64,000 bases of DNA, from the NCBI GenBank assembly GCA_009103225.1, contig RHPI01002533.1, positions 461,368 to 525,367 on the forward strand. Reading direction: 5' to 3'. Of this stretch, positions 49,150-60,095 are shown one piece after another. The first letter of the stretch is position 1, and every line of letters starts with the position of its first letter. Origin of the DNA: Chlorokybus atmophyticus. Taxonomy: Eukaryota > Streptophyta > Chlorokybophyceae > Chlorokybales > Chlorokybaceae. A model generated the notes under the pieces. The model saw only the letters and a list, made by a program, of their open reading frames with translations, was not told the origin of the DNA and made no database searches. A program made the position numbers and the translations under genes.

Positions 49150-50050
49150 TGGGAAAGTTAGCACAACTTTGCGCCAAAACCTCCCACCATGCGCTGTTTA
49201 GAGAGCCGCTCGAGGCTGGGCGGCAAGAGCCCCTGCAATGTGGTGTAGGACGCATATATCCGCAATGTCTTGAGTGACGTCATTTTGTGGAATGCAACTG
49301 CGTGCAACCATCGACTTAGGTTCAGCTCTTCCATCGACCTGTAGCTGACGAACTGACGAACATCAAAATGCACTGCGCAATGCCTCGTCCACACGTTGTT
49401 CAGCGTGATGCATCTGGCAGCATGCATGCTGCCAAACCGGTGGAGGTACGCGTCTTGTGCGAGAAGGCAGGCGTGTCTGAAATGTTCAGTGCAATTGACC
49501 GTAGCCGCGGAAGTACTAGCACTGGCAGTGGTAGTGCTCTATTGGCACCTAAAGGCCCTGCATTAGTGTCGGACAGCAAGCAGCAGCATATGGTAGAGCA
49601 GCGGGGCCATCAGAACAAATATAGGACTACACCGCAAGCAAGACGCATTATGATAGGCCACAAGCAAAGCTAGCAACCAAGCACGAGCAACACAGATAAA
49701 GAAGGCTACACTATGGGGCAGCATGTAGGAGGTGTTCGTTGCCGATAACGCCAACGGGAGCATTCCGCCTCCTATTTTCTGAAGTGCTCCACATTGTTGA
49801 CATATTCTGGCTGGAGCGAAGCAACATATAGACCGAAGAGCAGCTTAGATTGCTCTGGCTATCTGTGCTGCAGCAACTGTTTGTCCACGGTGAGGGCGTC
49901 GCCCGCAGCACGGTTGCGAAGCGCTTGCACACCAGCATCATATGCGCACCTTTGAGTATGTCTTCCTCACATGCCAAGGACAGGAGTACGCCAAGGACCC
50001 CATCACCAACTGTTCGCACGAATGCGGGGACGTCTGTGTTGCTGCTTGCT
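49150..50050 (-). pseudogene. Decayed tandem copy of the F-box/LRR-like gene
   Basis: Compared with the intact copy at 50927-51763, this stretch keeps GDGVLGVLLSLACEEDILKG, MMLVCKRFATVLRATP and DSQSNLSCSSVYMLL at one end and TSLKTLRIYASYTTLQGLLP PSLERL at the other. It lacks a short piece (the TLCWRSCLQ equivalent) and its halves fall in different frames, so no continuous product is possible. Similarity extends past the coding part on the 3' side, indicating that a segment of more than 1 kb was duplicated. Confidence 0.75.
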
Positions 50051-50926
50051 CGCGCTTTCCATCTGCAACTTCCATCCTCATGTTACGCACACTCAGTGTC
50101 ATGTAGAGACATACAAGCACGCTCTCATGCGTGGTTGCTCACACATGCGTGCACAGTCAACAGACATTGAACTGAGCGACATGCCAACGTTAACCATGAT
50201 GTGTCACATGTCGAGCATTGGAACTCAAGTGGAAGCTGGTCTGCCCAGACAAATTTTCAGCAATGCGCTGACTCAAGCATACAACGCAGTATAGCACAAT
50301 GCAAGACCCAGCAGATCAAAGCTGTAGCTGCAGCAATTACACGTGCACTTGCGCCCTTGAGACTTCCAACGCACAGATAGTGGAACCATCACTTAACGTG
50401 TCAAAGCATACGTGTAGGACTCATCTGTGCTGTGGGAGCAGGCACGCAGTTGAAAGACATGAAAGGTAAACAGAAAGCACTTGCCTAGGAAGCCAGCATC
50501 ATGTTGAACAATCACTTACCCTGCCGGAGACAACTGCCTTCACCTACAGTTCATTGATAGCCGCCTGCATAATGCCCGCTACCCGCAGTTGGCGCGCATG
50601 GTGTCCCAAGTCAGCTCCCTGGGAGTCATCTAGGCCCAGTTTGTAGGTAGAGCAATGGTTGCCTCGCTGAATGTACATGTACTGTCGCGAATGGCAGTGC
50701 CTCAGCCGCCGTGACACCTCTTTACGCATGTCAGCAGTGTATACGTAGCTGTTGACGCAGCTGTCACAGCTATGGCTCTCATCATCAGGCCATCAAAAGG
50801 TCAACACGTAGGTGCTTGGCTCGACGCAGTTCGTCCTTGAGCTTATCGATGTGATGCTGGTTGATGACAAGCAGCACCGAACGAATTCTGCAGAGCTAGC
50901 AAAGGCCAAGGTCAACAATAGAGTTG

Positions 50927-51763
50927 TCATTGCACAACCTCGCGCCACATTTCCGTCACGCAGTTCCCGCCCTGCACAGAGAGCCGCTCGAGGCGGGGCG
51001 GCAACAGATTATGCAACATGGGTCCGGGTCCGCAGGCCCATAACCGGACTGTCTTGAGCGAAGTCAATGACTCCAAGGAATGCAATCGCACGTTATCAGC
51101 TACAGTAAGGTGAAGCTCCTCCAGCAACATGTCACCGGAGAACTGAACGTCACGATGCACTGCGCGATGGCTCGACACCAACGTAGCTTTCAGCGCGATA
51201 CGTTTGAGAGAACGCATGCTGCCGAACCGATGTAGATATGTGTCTTCATGCCAATGAACAGGCCTGCCTGCAATGTTCAGCCTGATTGACTGCAGCCGCG
51301 GAAGCACTACCTGCGCTGGCAGTGCTGCTCCGATGGCGCCTGAAGCCTCAGGTCTGCCGGGCAGAAAGCACCAGCACAGCTGGCGCCTCCAGCGAGTTTC
51401 CTGCCGAAAATACCTATCCCGGTCGCAGGCCATCTCGTCGTCGCTGAGGTGCTCCAGGTTCTTTGAGACATACTCCGGGGCGGAGTGAAGCAACCGGTAG
51501 ACCGAAGAGCAGCTTAGATTGCTTTGGCTGTCCTGCAGACAGCTGCGCCAGCACAGTGTGCTGTAGCAGCTGTTTGTCCACGCTGCGGGTGTCACCCGCA
51601 ACACGGCTGCGAAGCGCTTGCACACCAGCATCATACGCGCAGCCTTATACATGTCTCCCTCACATGCCGAGGACAGGATATCTCCCAGGACCCCAGCGCC
51701 AACCGCTTCCAGCAATGCGAAGGCGTCTGTGTTTTGCTGGTCGCTCGCACCGGCCATCTGCAA
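50927..51763 (-). CDS. F-box/LRR-like protein
   Basis: Single open frame of 278 codons. The N-terminal ~60 residues (GAGVLGDILSSACEGDMYKA then ARMMLVCKRFAAVLRVTPAAW) have the F-box look: a helix, then LVCKRF-x-V-x(8)-W. The rest is leucine-patterned: LPRLQSIRLNIAG, MRSLKRIALKATL, LLEELHLTVADNV, LTSLKTVRLWACG, LPPRLERLSVQGG, consistent with five or so leucine-rich repeats. Such proteins select substrates for SCF ubiquitin ligases; the F-box match is weak, so this is inferred. A possible extra 3' exon (QHHIDKLKDELRRAKHLRV) follows a CTGCAG acceptor at about 50893. The frame is intact, unlike the neighbour copy. Confidence 0.6.
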   Translation of the reverse strand: MQMAGASDQQNTDAFALLEAVGAGVLGDILSSACEGDMYKAARMMLVCKRFAAVLRVTPAAWTNSCYSTLCWRSCLQDSQSNLSCSSVYRLLHSAPEYVSKNLEHLSDDEMACDRDRYFRQETRWRRQLCWCFLPGRPEASGAIGAALPAQVVLPRLQSIRLNIAGRPVHWHEDTYLHRFGSMRSLKRIALKATLVSSHRAVHRDVQFSGDMLLEELHLTVADNVRLHSLESLTSLKTVRLWACGPGPMLHNLLPPRLERLSVQGGNCVTEMWREVVQ

Positions 51764-51850
51764 CGTCCATCCTCATCAGGATGGACCGAGACACACAAGC
51801 ACGTGCTCTCACGCGGGTTCGCTCACACATGTGTGCACAGCAGTATAGAA

Positions 51851-53221
51851 TGACACGCCACCAACAGCCATATTGTATAGAAACTGCTGCGATCTCAAGG
51901 AAGTGGAAGCTGTTCTGCAGTCAAATGCATGGGTGCGCAGCTGTCAGCTATGCACCCATGCACTGGATGGGGCTACAGATAATGCGTTCAGCACTGTTTG
52001 GGCATGGTTCAGTAACCGGCAAAGCTCTGATTGCAACAATTACAATGTACATCTGCGCCTATGAGATTCTCGGAACACATGATCGTACTAGTCGACAGTA
52101 AGTCACTGCCACAGTGACGTATTTCCAGTCGGACTGGGAAGGCATGCACGCCGGCATTGCATGCACGCAGCTGTAGCCATAAGACCCACCAGAACGCCAA
52201 CACTTGCCATGACAGATTGCATTGAAGGGTCAGGTCATAGCAGTATGCGTACAAACACCACGCGGCACGCGGCATTACGTGCATGTTCAGTGCTCATACA
52301 GGGCCAAGGCAGCAGCTAGCAGACAACCAGGCCAACACCAGTGCCAAACAGGTCAAGGAAAACCCTCACAGAACCACTGCATATTGAGCAAGCGGCAGCG
52401 ACACAAACGGGCAACAGCGCTATGAGCAGCACGGCAGCGCCGCTGGAGACCGGTTATGCAAAACCCACCTACCTGAACACTACAGGCGGGCTGACACAGC
52501 ACCAACGCCGCTGCTTGTGCGTTTAGGCCGCTTTGAGCTCTGCGTCTGGACGCAGCAACCGAGCAACCCGCGCCCTCGCCTACGACTGCCACCGCCGCCT
52601 GCGCCCAAGCAGCAATGACTACAGCGTACTTGACATCTGCTGCTGGGGCAATGCTTCACTTCACTCTGCTTCGGAGTGGAGTCCGCAAGTAGGTTAGCAA
52701 GTACAATCCAAGGTGGGCATGCATGCGCAAAACCAAGCAGTCGTCCAACTCCAAGTGCAGCTCTGGTAGTGCCTCTTATTACACATCTATGTGCACGTGA
52801 GAGAGCACACCGTGAGCTTGGGGGAGAAGAAGAAAAGAAACTTACGGTGTGCTACAATGCCAAGTTGGCAGTGCAGGCCACAATCAATGGTTAGTTTCCT
52901 TGCAGGTGTGTATGCTTGGTGGGTGGTTGCGTAGCAAGTTTGAAGATTCCCCTTGTACATTTGTATGCGATGTGTCATCACGTACGCTTGCTGGCAGAGG
53001 AAAGGCCCCCTACCGGCAATGTGTTGATGCTGAATGCTATGCATGGCATGCTTGACACCCCTAAAGCAGCGAGTGTATCGTTGACTCGACGACACCTGTG
53101 CGAGGGGTGTCCCGGTGCAGTAAGTGCACGAACAGACAACCTAAGCAGCCACCTCAGCAAAGCCATCTTGTCCTCCACTGTGTCCAGTGCACTAAGTACA
53201 CTGTACTCGGTGTGGCTCATC

Positions 53222-53223
<2 letters not shown>
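51851..53223. other. Intergenic region, nothing recognised
   Basis: Short open frames on both strands with no domain, splice chain or family resemblance. It includes the inverted word pair ATGCATGGGTGCGCAGCTG..CTATGCACCCATGCA around 51926-51962. Confidence 0.45.
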
Positions 53224-53276
<53 letters not shown>

Positions 53277-53837
53277 NNNNNNNNNNNNNNNNNNNNNNNN
53301 NNNNNNNNNNNNNNNNNNNNNNNNNNNNNNNNNNNNNNNNNNNNNNNNNNNNNNNNNNNNNNNNNNNNNNNNNNNNNNNNNNNNNNNNNNNNNNNNNNNN
53401 NNNNNNNNNNNNNNNNNNNNNNNNNNNNNNNNNNNNNNNNNNNNNNNNNNNNNNNNNNNNNNNNNNNNNNNNNNNNNNNNNNNNNNNNNNNNNNNNNNNN
53501 NNNNNNNNNNNNNNNNNNNNNNNNNNNNNNNNNNNNNNNNNNNNNNNNNNNNNNNNNNNNNNNNNNNNNNNNNNNNNNNNNNNNNNNNNNNNNNNNNNNN
53601 NNNNNNNNNNNNNNNNNNNNNNNNNNNNNNNNNNNNNNNNNNNNNNNNNNNNNNNNNNNNNNNNNNNNNNNNNNNNNNNNNNNNNNNNNNNNNNNNNNNN
53701 NNNNNNNNNNNNNNNNNNNNNNNNNNNNNNNNNNNNNNNNNNNNNNNNNNNNNNNNNNNNNNNNNNNNNNNNNNNNNNNNNNNNNNNNNNNNNNNNNNNN
53801 NNNNNNNNNNNNNNNNNNNNNNNNNNNNNNNNNNNNN

Positions 53838-53894
<57 letters not shown>
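53224..53894. repeat. (GA)n microsatellite interrupted by an assembly gap
   Basis: GA repeat from 53224 to 53276, undetermined bases from 53277 to 53837 (561 N), then GA repeat from 53838 to 53894. The tract probably continues through the gap. Translated frames spanning it are meaningless. Confidence 0.97.
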
Positions 53895-53896
<2 letters not shown>

Positions 53897-54502
53897 TGTT
53901 GTTTTCATATGACTGACATTTTGCATACTCCAGCTTTGTGCATGAGTGCTCTGCAAGCATAACTTCTTCAGTGCAAGCAGGTGTAACTTGCTTGCACACT
54001 CCACCGAGAAGCAGAGTGAAGCACAGTAAAATATTGCATAACAGCTGTAGCTGTAGCAGACAACAAGCGAATGCAAAGTTCTGTGCTTCCCTCATCCTTG
54101 TACCGCCGCAAGTGCAGTGCAGGGGTCTTGTCACACTGGCAGAAGGTAGAGAGCAGGCGAGGGCGGCGGGTTAACAAGTTACTCCATCCAGGTGCAGCCT
54201 GCAAAAATAGCCTGAACGACCAAGCATGCACTGCATCAAGCCAATCACCTGTACGTGGTGACTTTTTCACCAGTTGGCATTGAGGCTGAGAGCAACAGCT
54301 ATATGCATGCGTACGCACCTGCAATTAAAAACGACTACGAGCTTGGACATTGTGGGCCATCGCTCATGGGCGGTACTCCTTCCTTCAATGCTAATGGGCG
54401 TCAAGTACGAGACACAAAGAGCTGGACACCTGTTTGACTTTGCCCATGCATGCTCACCAGGCAGCACTTGCTGCAGTCAGTTTGTGACTGCATACCGGCC
54501 TG

Positions 54503-54745
54503 CAGCCGCAGCATTTTGTACATGCCATCTGGTGTCCAGTAGCTGTGTGCAGGGGTTCAAACTCTCAAGACAGTATTCAAATTTGCACCCTGCATGACTA
54601 TTGATGTTGATCTGTACATGCCCAGCAGCCGCAGCGTTTTATACCTGCCATCTGGTGTCCAATGGCTGTGTGCAGGGGTTCAAGCTCTTAAGACAGTGTT
54701 CGAATTTGCACCTTGTATGACTACTGATGTTGATCTGTACATGCA
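54503..54745. repeat. Tandem duplication, two copies of about 123 bp
   Basis: CAGCCGCAGCATTTTGTACA at 54503 recurs as CAGCCGCAGCGTTTTATACC at 54626. The similarity continues through the TCTGGTGTCCA, GTGTGCAGGGGTTCAA and GATGTTGATCTGTACATGC words in both. Roughly ten differences suggest that the duplication is not recent. Confidence 0.85.
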
Positions 54746-54811
54746 ACACCTCACTGAGGTGCTCATATTCACGTAGACAACGACCAACCCTGTGGCTAAG
54801 CTGTTGTCACG

Positions 54812-55039
54812 ATGGTACACATGTCATTGCATGAGAGCATGAATGCGCGCACTGCTATCATGCCGCCGTTGCTGGCGGATGTTGCTGATCAGCGTCCAGC
54901 CCTGGAACAATGCACCATATGCCTAATGCCACCGCCTACTTACATGGCACACACATTGGTCCATCCTACAACTTGCTTACACTGCGGCCTGATAGGGACT
55001 GAGCTACGCGACAATAACAACCTTGGCTTGCAACAATGA
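54812..55039 (+). CDS. Short ORF with paired CxxC (possible zinc-binding) motif
   Basis: 75-codon open frame containing C-TI-C, then about 17 residues, then C-LH-C, a spacing seen in zinc ribbons and RING-like fingers. It could be an exon, a remnant or chance. No upstream or downstream exon could be attached with confidence. Confidence 0.2.
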   Translation: MVHMSLHESMNARTAIMPPLLADVADQRPALEQCTICLMPPPTYMAHTLVHPTTCLHCGLIGTELRDNNNLGLQQ

Positions 55040-55156
55040 TCACCGAGTTAGTAACAGTTGTAAGGACATCGAGTGCATGATGACCGCCGAAGCACCAGTA
55101 GCACTGCATGTTCCGCCTGGTCCCATTGAACCTCTTTAAACAACTCTCGGCTTTTG

Positions 55157-58100
55157 TCATGAAGCCTGCGACTCGGGTAGTGTGAAAACATAGGAATCCC
55201 ACAGTGACAAGATGCTGATGGGTGTCGCCCATTCCGGCAAAGCATGCTCGATGGCATCCATACTCTCGCTCGCGCCTTGCATGAAGTGCGTGCCGACAGC
55301 CGCGGCAAAAGCATGTCTGTCATCCAAGGGAGTTTCGAGCCAAAACTCAACCTCGTGCATGACAGGTTCCCGGAAGACATCAACGCCGGCTTTGGCTTTG
55401 GAAGCCGACAGCAGCTGTGCGATCGCCTCGTCTTCAGAGGCAACCGATGCGAAATGTGCATCAGCCCCAATGACAAAGTACAAAAAGTATGCGTCGCCAG
55501 GACCTGGAGCATGTGGCTTTCCCGCATTGAGTGACCACGCCTCTATACTGGTGTTGGAGCTGATGTACATTGTAACGTGCGTGGCGGTGGTGCGGTCCAG
55601 CGCGTAACTGAGCCTGAAGTGTAACCGCTGTCGCCTGGTTGCGGAGTTGTAGACAGCGTTATGAAGAGTAAGTGTCGCAGCTGGATGTGGCAAAGGAGGT
55701 GCTGGCAAGTAGAAGCCTCTCCTGTACCACAACAAGGCAATATCGTCGGTTGTGTGCTGCGGTGTGGCACATGGCACCTTGCTTATGCACGGGTGCAAGT
55801 AGAACAGCTCAAAACTTACCTGCACATATCGCGAACGGGCAACAAAAAGGGCTGATTGCAGTATATGCCTGGACAATCCACCAGCGCCGTTCTTTTTGCA
55901 AGCATGGCAGTTAGCTCCGGGTCACCATGCTGCAGCAGAGTTGCCAGCTGGTTGTAGTCCAAGACATTAAGCCAGATCCCAGAGTCCTGCATATGAACCT
56001 CGTCGTTGACGTGGAACGTGCGCGTAACGTGCTGCAGCAAGAACCGCTGCGCTCTGTCCACGCTGTATGGATGGATGATGGACGCAGCGGCAAGGCCGAG
56101 CAGGGTGAGCAAGCCCAGCTGGCGGGAAGTGCGCCAGAGGGCTTCATCGTTCAGGCAGTGCAGGGCATGCCATGCGCTGACCGTTGCCAGCACCACAAGC
56201 ACGCCGACCAGCGTGCCAACGAGAATGTCCGAGGGCACGTTCGAGCCAGCTCTCGCCACCATGGCGATGAAAAACCGTACCATGGTGTTGTTCACAGTTG
56301 CGGCCAGCAGGGCTGCAGGAAGCAGTGAGATTGCCCGAAGGGTTCGTGAATTGGGTGCCAACATGTATGCGAGTCCCGGCCACAGGACGCCATGCAGCAG
56401 CAAGTAGGCAGATCGCAGGCGGGTCCACGTCAAGACAGCCAGCAAGGCCAACTGCAAAGCCATCACCCATTTCCAAGTGTCACCCTCCCATCTGCGCAGA
56501 CGCTCGTGGCCGGCGCTTGAATCCTTTGATACACCACGTGCGATTGCTTGTGTGGTCACAATTGCCCATAAGCTTGGTGCCACAAACAGGGCTGCTGCCA
56601 ATGCAGGCGTAGCCAGCCATGTCATGCGCACGTGGGCTACCATAAGAGCGCAGCTGACTGCGATTGGCGCCAGCAACCCTGCTGCTGCACTTAGAAGGAC
56701 TGCACACAGAGCATCAACCTTGGGAGCGCCTCGCTTTGGTCCAAACCACCAACCTGAATAGTGGGCGCAAGCTGATCGTTAATTGCAGTGTTACATGGTG
56801 AGGCCGGAAGCACAGGCCAACGTGCCTGCATGGGCATACATGTGCAGAGCATTGCAGACTGACAGTCTGTCTCAACTTGCCTTGTGGATGCAAAGCAGAG
56901 AGAAATGCTACTGAAAGCAGAACGGTTGCAACTGAGGTCGCCGTTGGCACGGAGTAAGCAACTTGTATAACGCCAACTACGTCGTAGAATACAGCATCGT
57001 CGGTTCGACTTGTATCATTCATGGGGATTGACCCATTCATGTAAGGACTGCAAACAAGGGTTGTAAGCACAAAGCACAAGAAGACCTCATTCAGGGCAAC
57101 AGCGGTTGAGGTTGGGTAAGACATGGCTAGATATGTGATTGCCAATACGCGGGGTAGGAGGATGTTCAGCATGGCCAAAGTGCTTGTTGCTCTTCCATGC
57201 CTTCTTACAAGCGCTGTTGTCACAGCGAGCAGGTTGTCGCCACAGTGTTGCAAGGAGCCAGCAGGCAGGGAGTGTGGCGTGTCAAGTATGGTGTGGTATG
57301 TGTACCCGTTGCTCACATACGCCCAGTCCATTCCTGGGATATGCCCAAAGTCGCGGAACATGCGGAAATCAGTGTCGGAAGGTATGACTCCCGACTCGAA
57401 AACCTCCTGAGAGATGACCACAGCCGCAGGATGAGCCGCATGCTTAGCGTATACTTCAGCCAGCCAGCGGTTGTGTGGACCGAGTTGAAACACTGTGGAG
57501 TGTCCACCGCCACCTGCTGCTTCCAGGTTGATGAAGGCACGCACTGAGCTGCTCCACTTGTGACTTGTGATAAATCCATGCGATGCCTGATGACAAGCAA
57601 AGCAAGTCAGGAACACGAGTGAAAGCGAATGCTGGAATGCTGGAGTTGCAATTAAGCCACACAGCGCTTCCTTACTGTGCAATTACAGCCGCAAACATTG
57701 CCATGGAAGTAAAGGTCCATAAGGTTACTGCTGCTCTACCTGCATAATGACTTCCTCGGCACCATTCCATAGGAGTATTACAGAGGAGGTCGCATCCTGC
57801 GGCCAGTTGGACACAAGAGCGCGTGCAACCTCCAGCATGACAGCAACATTGGCACCATCATCCGCAGCACCTCTCACATCCGGGAACGCATCAAAGTGGG
57901 ACGATACCAACAACGAGTTGGCCTGCACAGAAACTGCTCTTAGACCGCAGGCAACAACCCTTTGCTGCATGTGCGGTTCAGAATAATAACAGTGCATGTC
58001 ATTGGCTCACTTCAGTGAATGTAGCATGCAGGCAGCATAGAAAGCAACCTTAGATGGGTGATCAGCGCCTTTGCCTGATATGCGAAGAGCGAGGTTGGTC

Positions 58101-59277
58101 ACATTGTGATAAACACCTGCATGACATAGTTGGTCAGCGTCAAATTCACTCTTGCAACTTGAGCTTGTCATTGAACTTAACCCTCACCCAACCTGTAAAT
58201 GCAGCATTGTGCAGAAAGCTTATGGACACGCTGCCTGAAGCACGCTGCAAGGACAGCTCGACGTCCAAAATAGGTGGTGCAGAAGCAACAATCTCCGACA
58301 ACTCGCGCGCAATATAACCTGCCAATGGTGCATGCAGAAATGAAGTGGCTGCTGTGAAGCCATTATTGTCTTCGCAACGCCAACCTACCTGCTGCAAAGA
58401 CCTCGCAATCATACGACCCGACTACTCTTTGGACGCTGGCCAGCGTCTCCAGATGTGACCAGCTGCGCTCTTCGCTGAAAACATCGGCAGGTGCTGTGCG
58501 TGCAACTGGCTTTGGCAATATCCCACCTCTGATAAACTGCACAAAACACCAGCCAAGAAAGAGGACACAATCTCTGAGCACCTTGTGAGCAACCAATCAC
58601 TACGCACAATGTAAGCAGTAGGAGACTCTCCACTGGAGAGTGGGCGAGTACTTGCCAAATGCAAATACAAACCTATTGTTGATGCTTATCAAGTCATGCC
58701 CACGCAAGCCACAGTCAAGCAACAACCATCCTCCATGCACGAGGTCATGGTGGACAAACCCGGTGCCCATGCACAGGTAAACTCTTAACCTATTGCAACA
58801 GAATCGGTGCATACAGCTTTCGCAGGCTCCACGTCTTAAGAGCTTGAGCTGGTTTTGCTTGCTCAATTTTCAATGACGTGACTAAACGCTCGGTCTTAGG
58901 ATAAATTGCTACACGCGTTCGACTCACTGCCGTTATTAGGAATACATGACCTCTGAAACAAACACCGTGCCAGGTGCAGCAAAAGAGGTAAGCTGGCTAT
59001 TTGTAAGCACCGTCGTTCAAACTGGCTTAGCCCAAACATGGCAATCACACAGTGTAACACCCTCAAAGAAGACACAGACCGTCGAACACAGTAAAGCAGA
59101 GCGCAGCCAAACCCCAACGACAAGCTAGCCTGTCTGCTAGCGGCAAGCTCTCACATGCACAATGGAGGCCGCAATCAGCACCGCTAGGACGCCCGCAGCG
59201 TACCAGCCCGAGGGCTCCTCCTCCTGCGCCTTGTTATCAGGACGCCCCGTGGCGGCATGGCCGTCCTGCTGAGCCAT
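55157..59277 (-). CDS. ERMP1: ER metallopeptidase 1-like protein (peptidase family M28)
   Basis: Eight exons (59277-59155, 58536-58389, 58318-58193, 58116-58049, 57922-57740, 57586-56881, 56753-55820, 55721-55157) close in phase and give 950 residues (human ERMP1 904). An N-terminal membrane anchor ([14 protein letters not shown]) precedes the M28 domain. Zinc and catalytic motifs are all present: SSHFDAFPD (His ligand and general-base support), [14 protein letters not shown] (bridging Asp), LLWNGAEEV (Glu-Glu), [12 protein letters not shown] (Asp) and [11 protein letters not shown] (His). Six to nine hydrophobic helices follow, then a lumenal beta-rich C-terminal domain ([17 protein letters not shown]). 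The family resides in ER membranes and is implicated in protein processing and oxidative stress response. Intron 6 has a GC donor (GCAAGT). The start is the Met preceding AQQDGHAA; an upstream in-frame Met gives a Gly-rich extension. Confidence 0.92.
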
Positions 59278-59808
59278 CGCACCGCCGCCACCGCCGCCGC
59301 CGCCTGTGCAGCTCCATGCAACGGCTGCCAAAACCAAGCGGTGGTGAAAACTGTCAACTCTCAATGTAAAAACGGGAGAGGCATTCTGTGTGTCGCAATC
59401 ATTGCGTCACTTTCGCGTCGGCTTTTCTGTCTGCGTTGAATCGGACTCCCGCCTCGACGACGGCAGATGCGGGCTGTCGCATGCGGGTCTGACGCGGAGT
59501 CCCATGCGGTAGCCCACCATGGTGCATGGTATAGCTGGCACTATGCAAGAGTGTTGCAAATTGCCATGCTTCATGTAAAGCAACAAATGCAAACGGAGGT
59601 TTGTTCCCTATACGCGCCATACATGCAGAACGAACAAAGAACGTCCTTTCTAATCATCATTTCGTTTTACTTTTAAACCACCAACGTGAGAACGAACAAG
59701 AAACGTTTTTTATTCGTTTTTTTTCCATAACATAATCGCTATGTTTCAACCCTACAAGGCACACACTTGTCAGGTGTACACGAGAAGATGCTGTGCGTGT
59801 ACACTGTA

Positions 59809-59883
59809 CACGCTATGCTTATATACACGCAGATCATCATCCAATTTTAGCATGATGATCTGCGTGTATATAAGCATAGCGTG
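59809..59883. repeat. Perfect inverted repeat, 32-bp arms with 11-bp loop
   Basis: Left arm 59809-59840 (CACGCTATGCTTATATACAC..) and right arm 59852-59883 are exact reverse complements, so the strand could fold into a long hairpin. It sits 110 bp from the larger fold-back at 59994-60095, between ERMP1 and the retrotransposon. Confidence 0.95.
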
Positions 59884-59993
59884 AACATGCTCCAACCATG
59901 CACGTAAGGATGTTCGTGTTTTGTTGCGAGCTTGATGGTTTGAGTGTGGATTTGCATACACTATGCCCATGCCATACATGGTTATGCTGACTT

Positions 59994-60095
59994 GGGGAAT
60001 GTAACGGAGTGCTACCGCTATGCGGTTCCCCGCCCTTGTTTAATGAGAAATAAGGGCGGGGAACCGCATAGCGGTAGCACTCCGTTACATTCCCC
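59994..60095. repeat. Perfect fold-back, 44-bp arms, at a retrotransposon PPT/LTR edge
   Basis: Left arm 59994-60037 and right arm 60052-60095 are exact reverse complements around a 14-bp loop. The right arm includes the polypurine tract border (minus strand GGGGAAT) and the first bases of the LTR (TGTAACGGAGTGC), so the left arm is an inverted copy of that junction. Confidence 0.95.

Larger units (their letters stand above)
48950..51850. repeat. Direct duplication of an F-box/LRR-like locus (two ~1.1 kb units about 1.75 kb apart)
   Basis: Unit A is about 48.95-50.1 kb, unit B about 50.7-51.85 kb, same orientation. Besides the reading frames, flanking words match: GCAGTGTATACATAGC against GCAGTGTATACGTAGC, and TGATGACTAGCAGCACAGAACG against TGATGACAAGCAGCACCGAACG. 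Borders are approximate. Confidence 0.7.

Noticed and set aside
52916-54134. Long open frames of 270-350 codons on both strands
   Set aside because: They owe their length to the run of N and to GA/TC dinucleotide translation.
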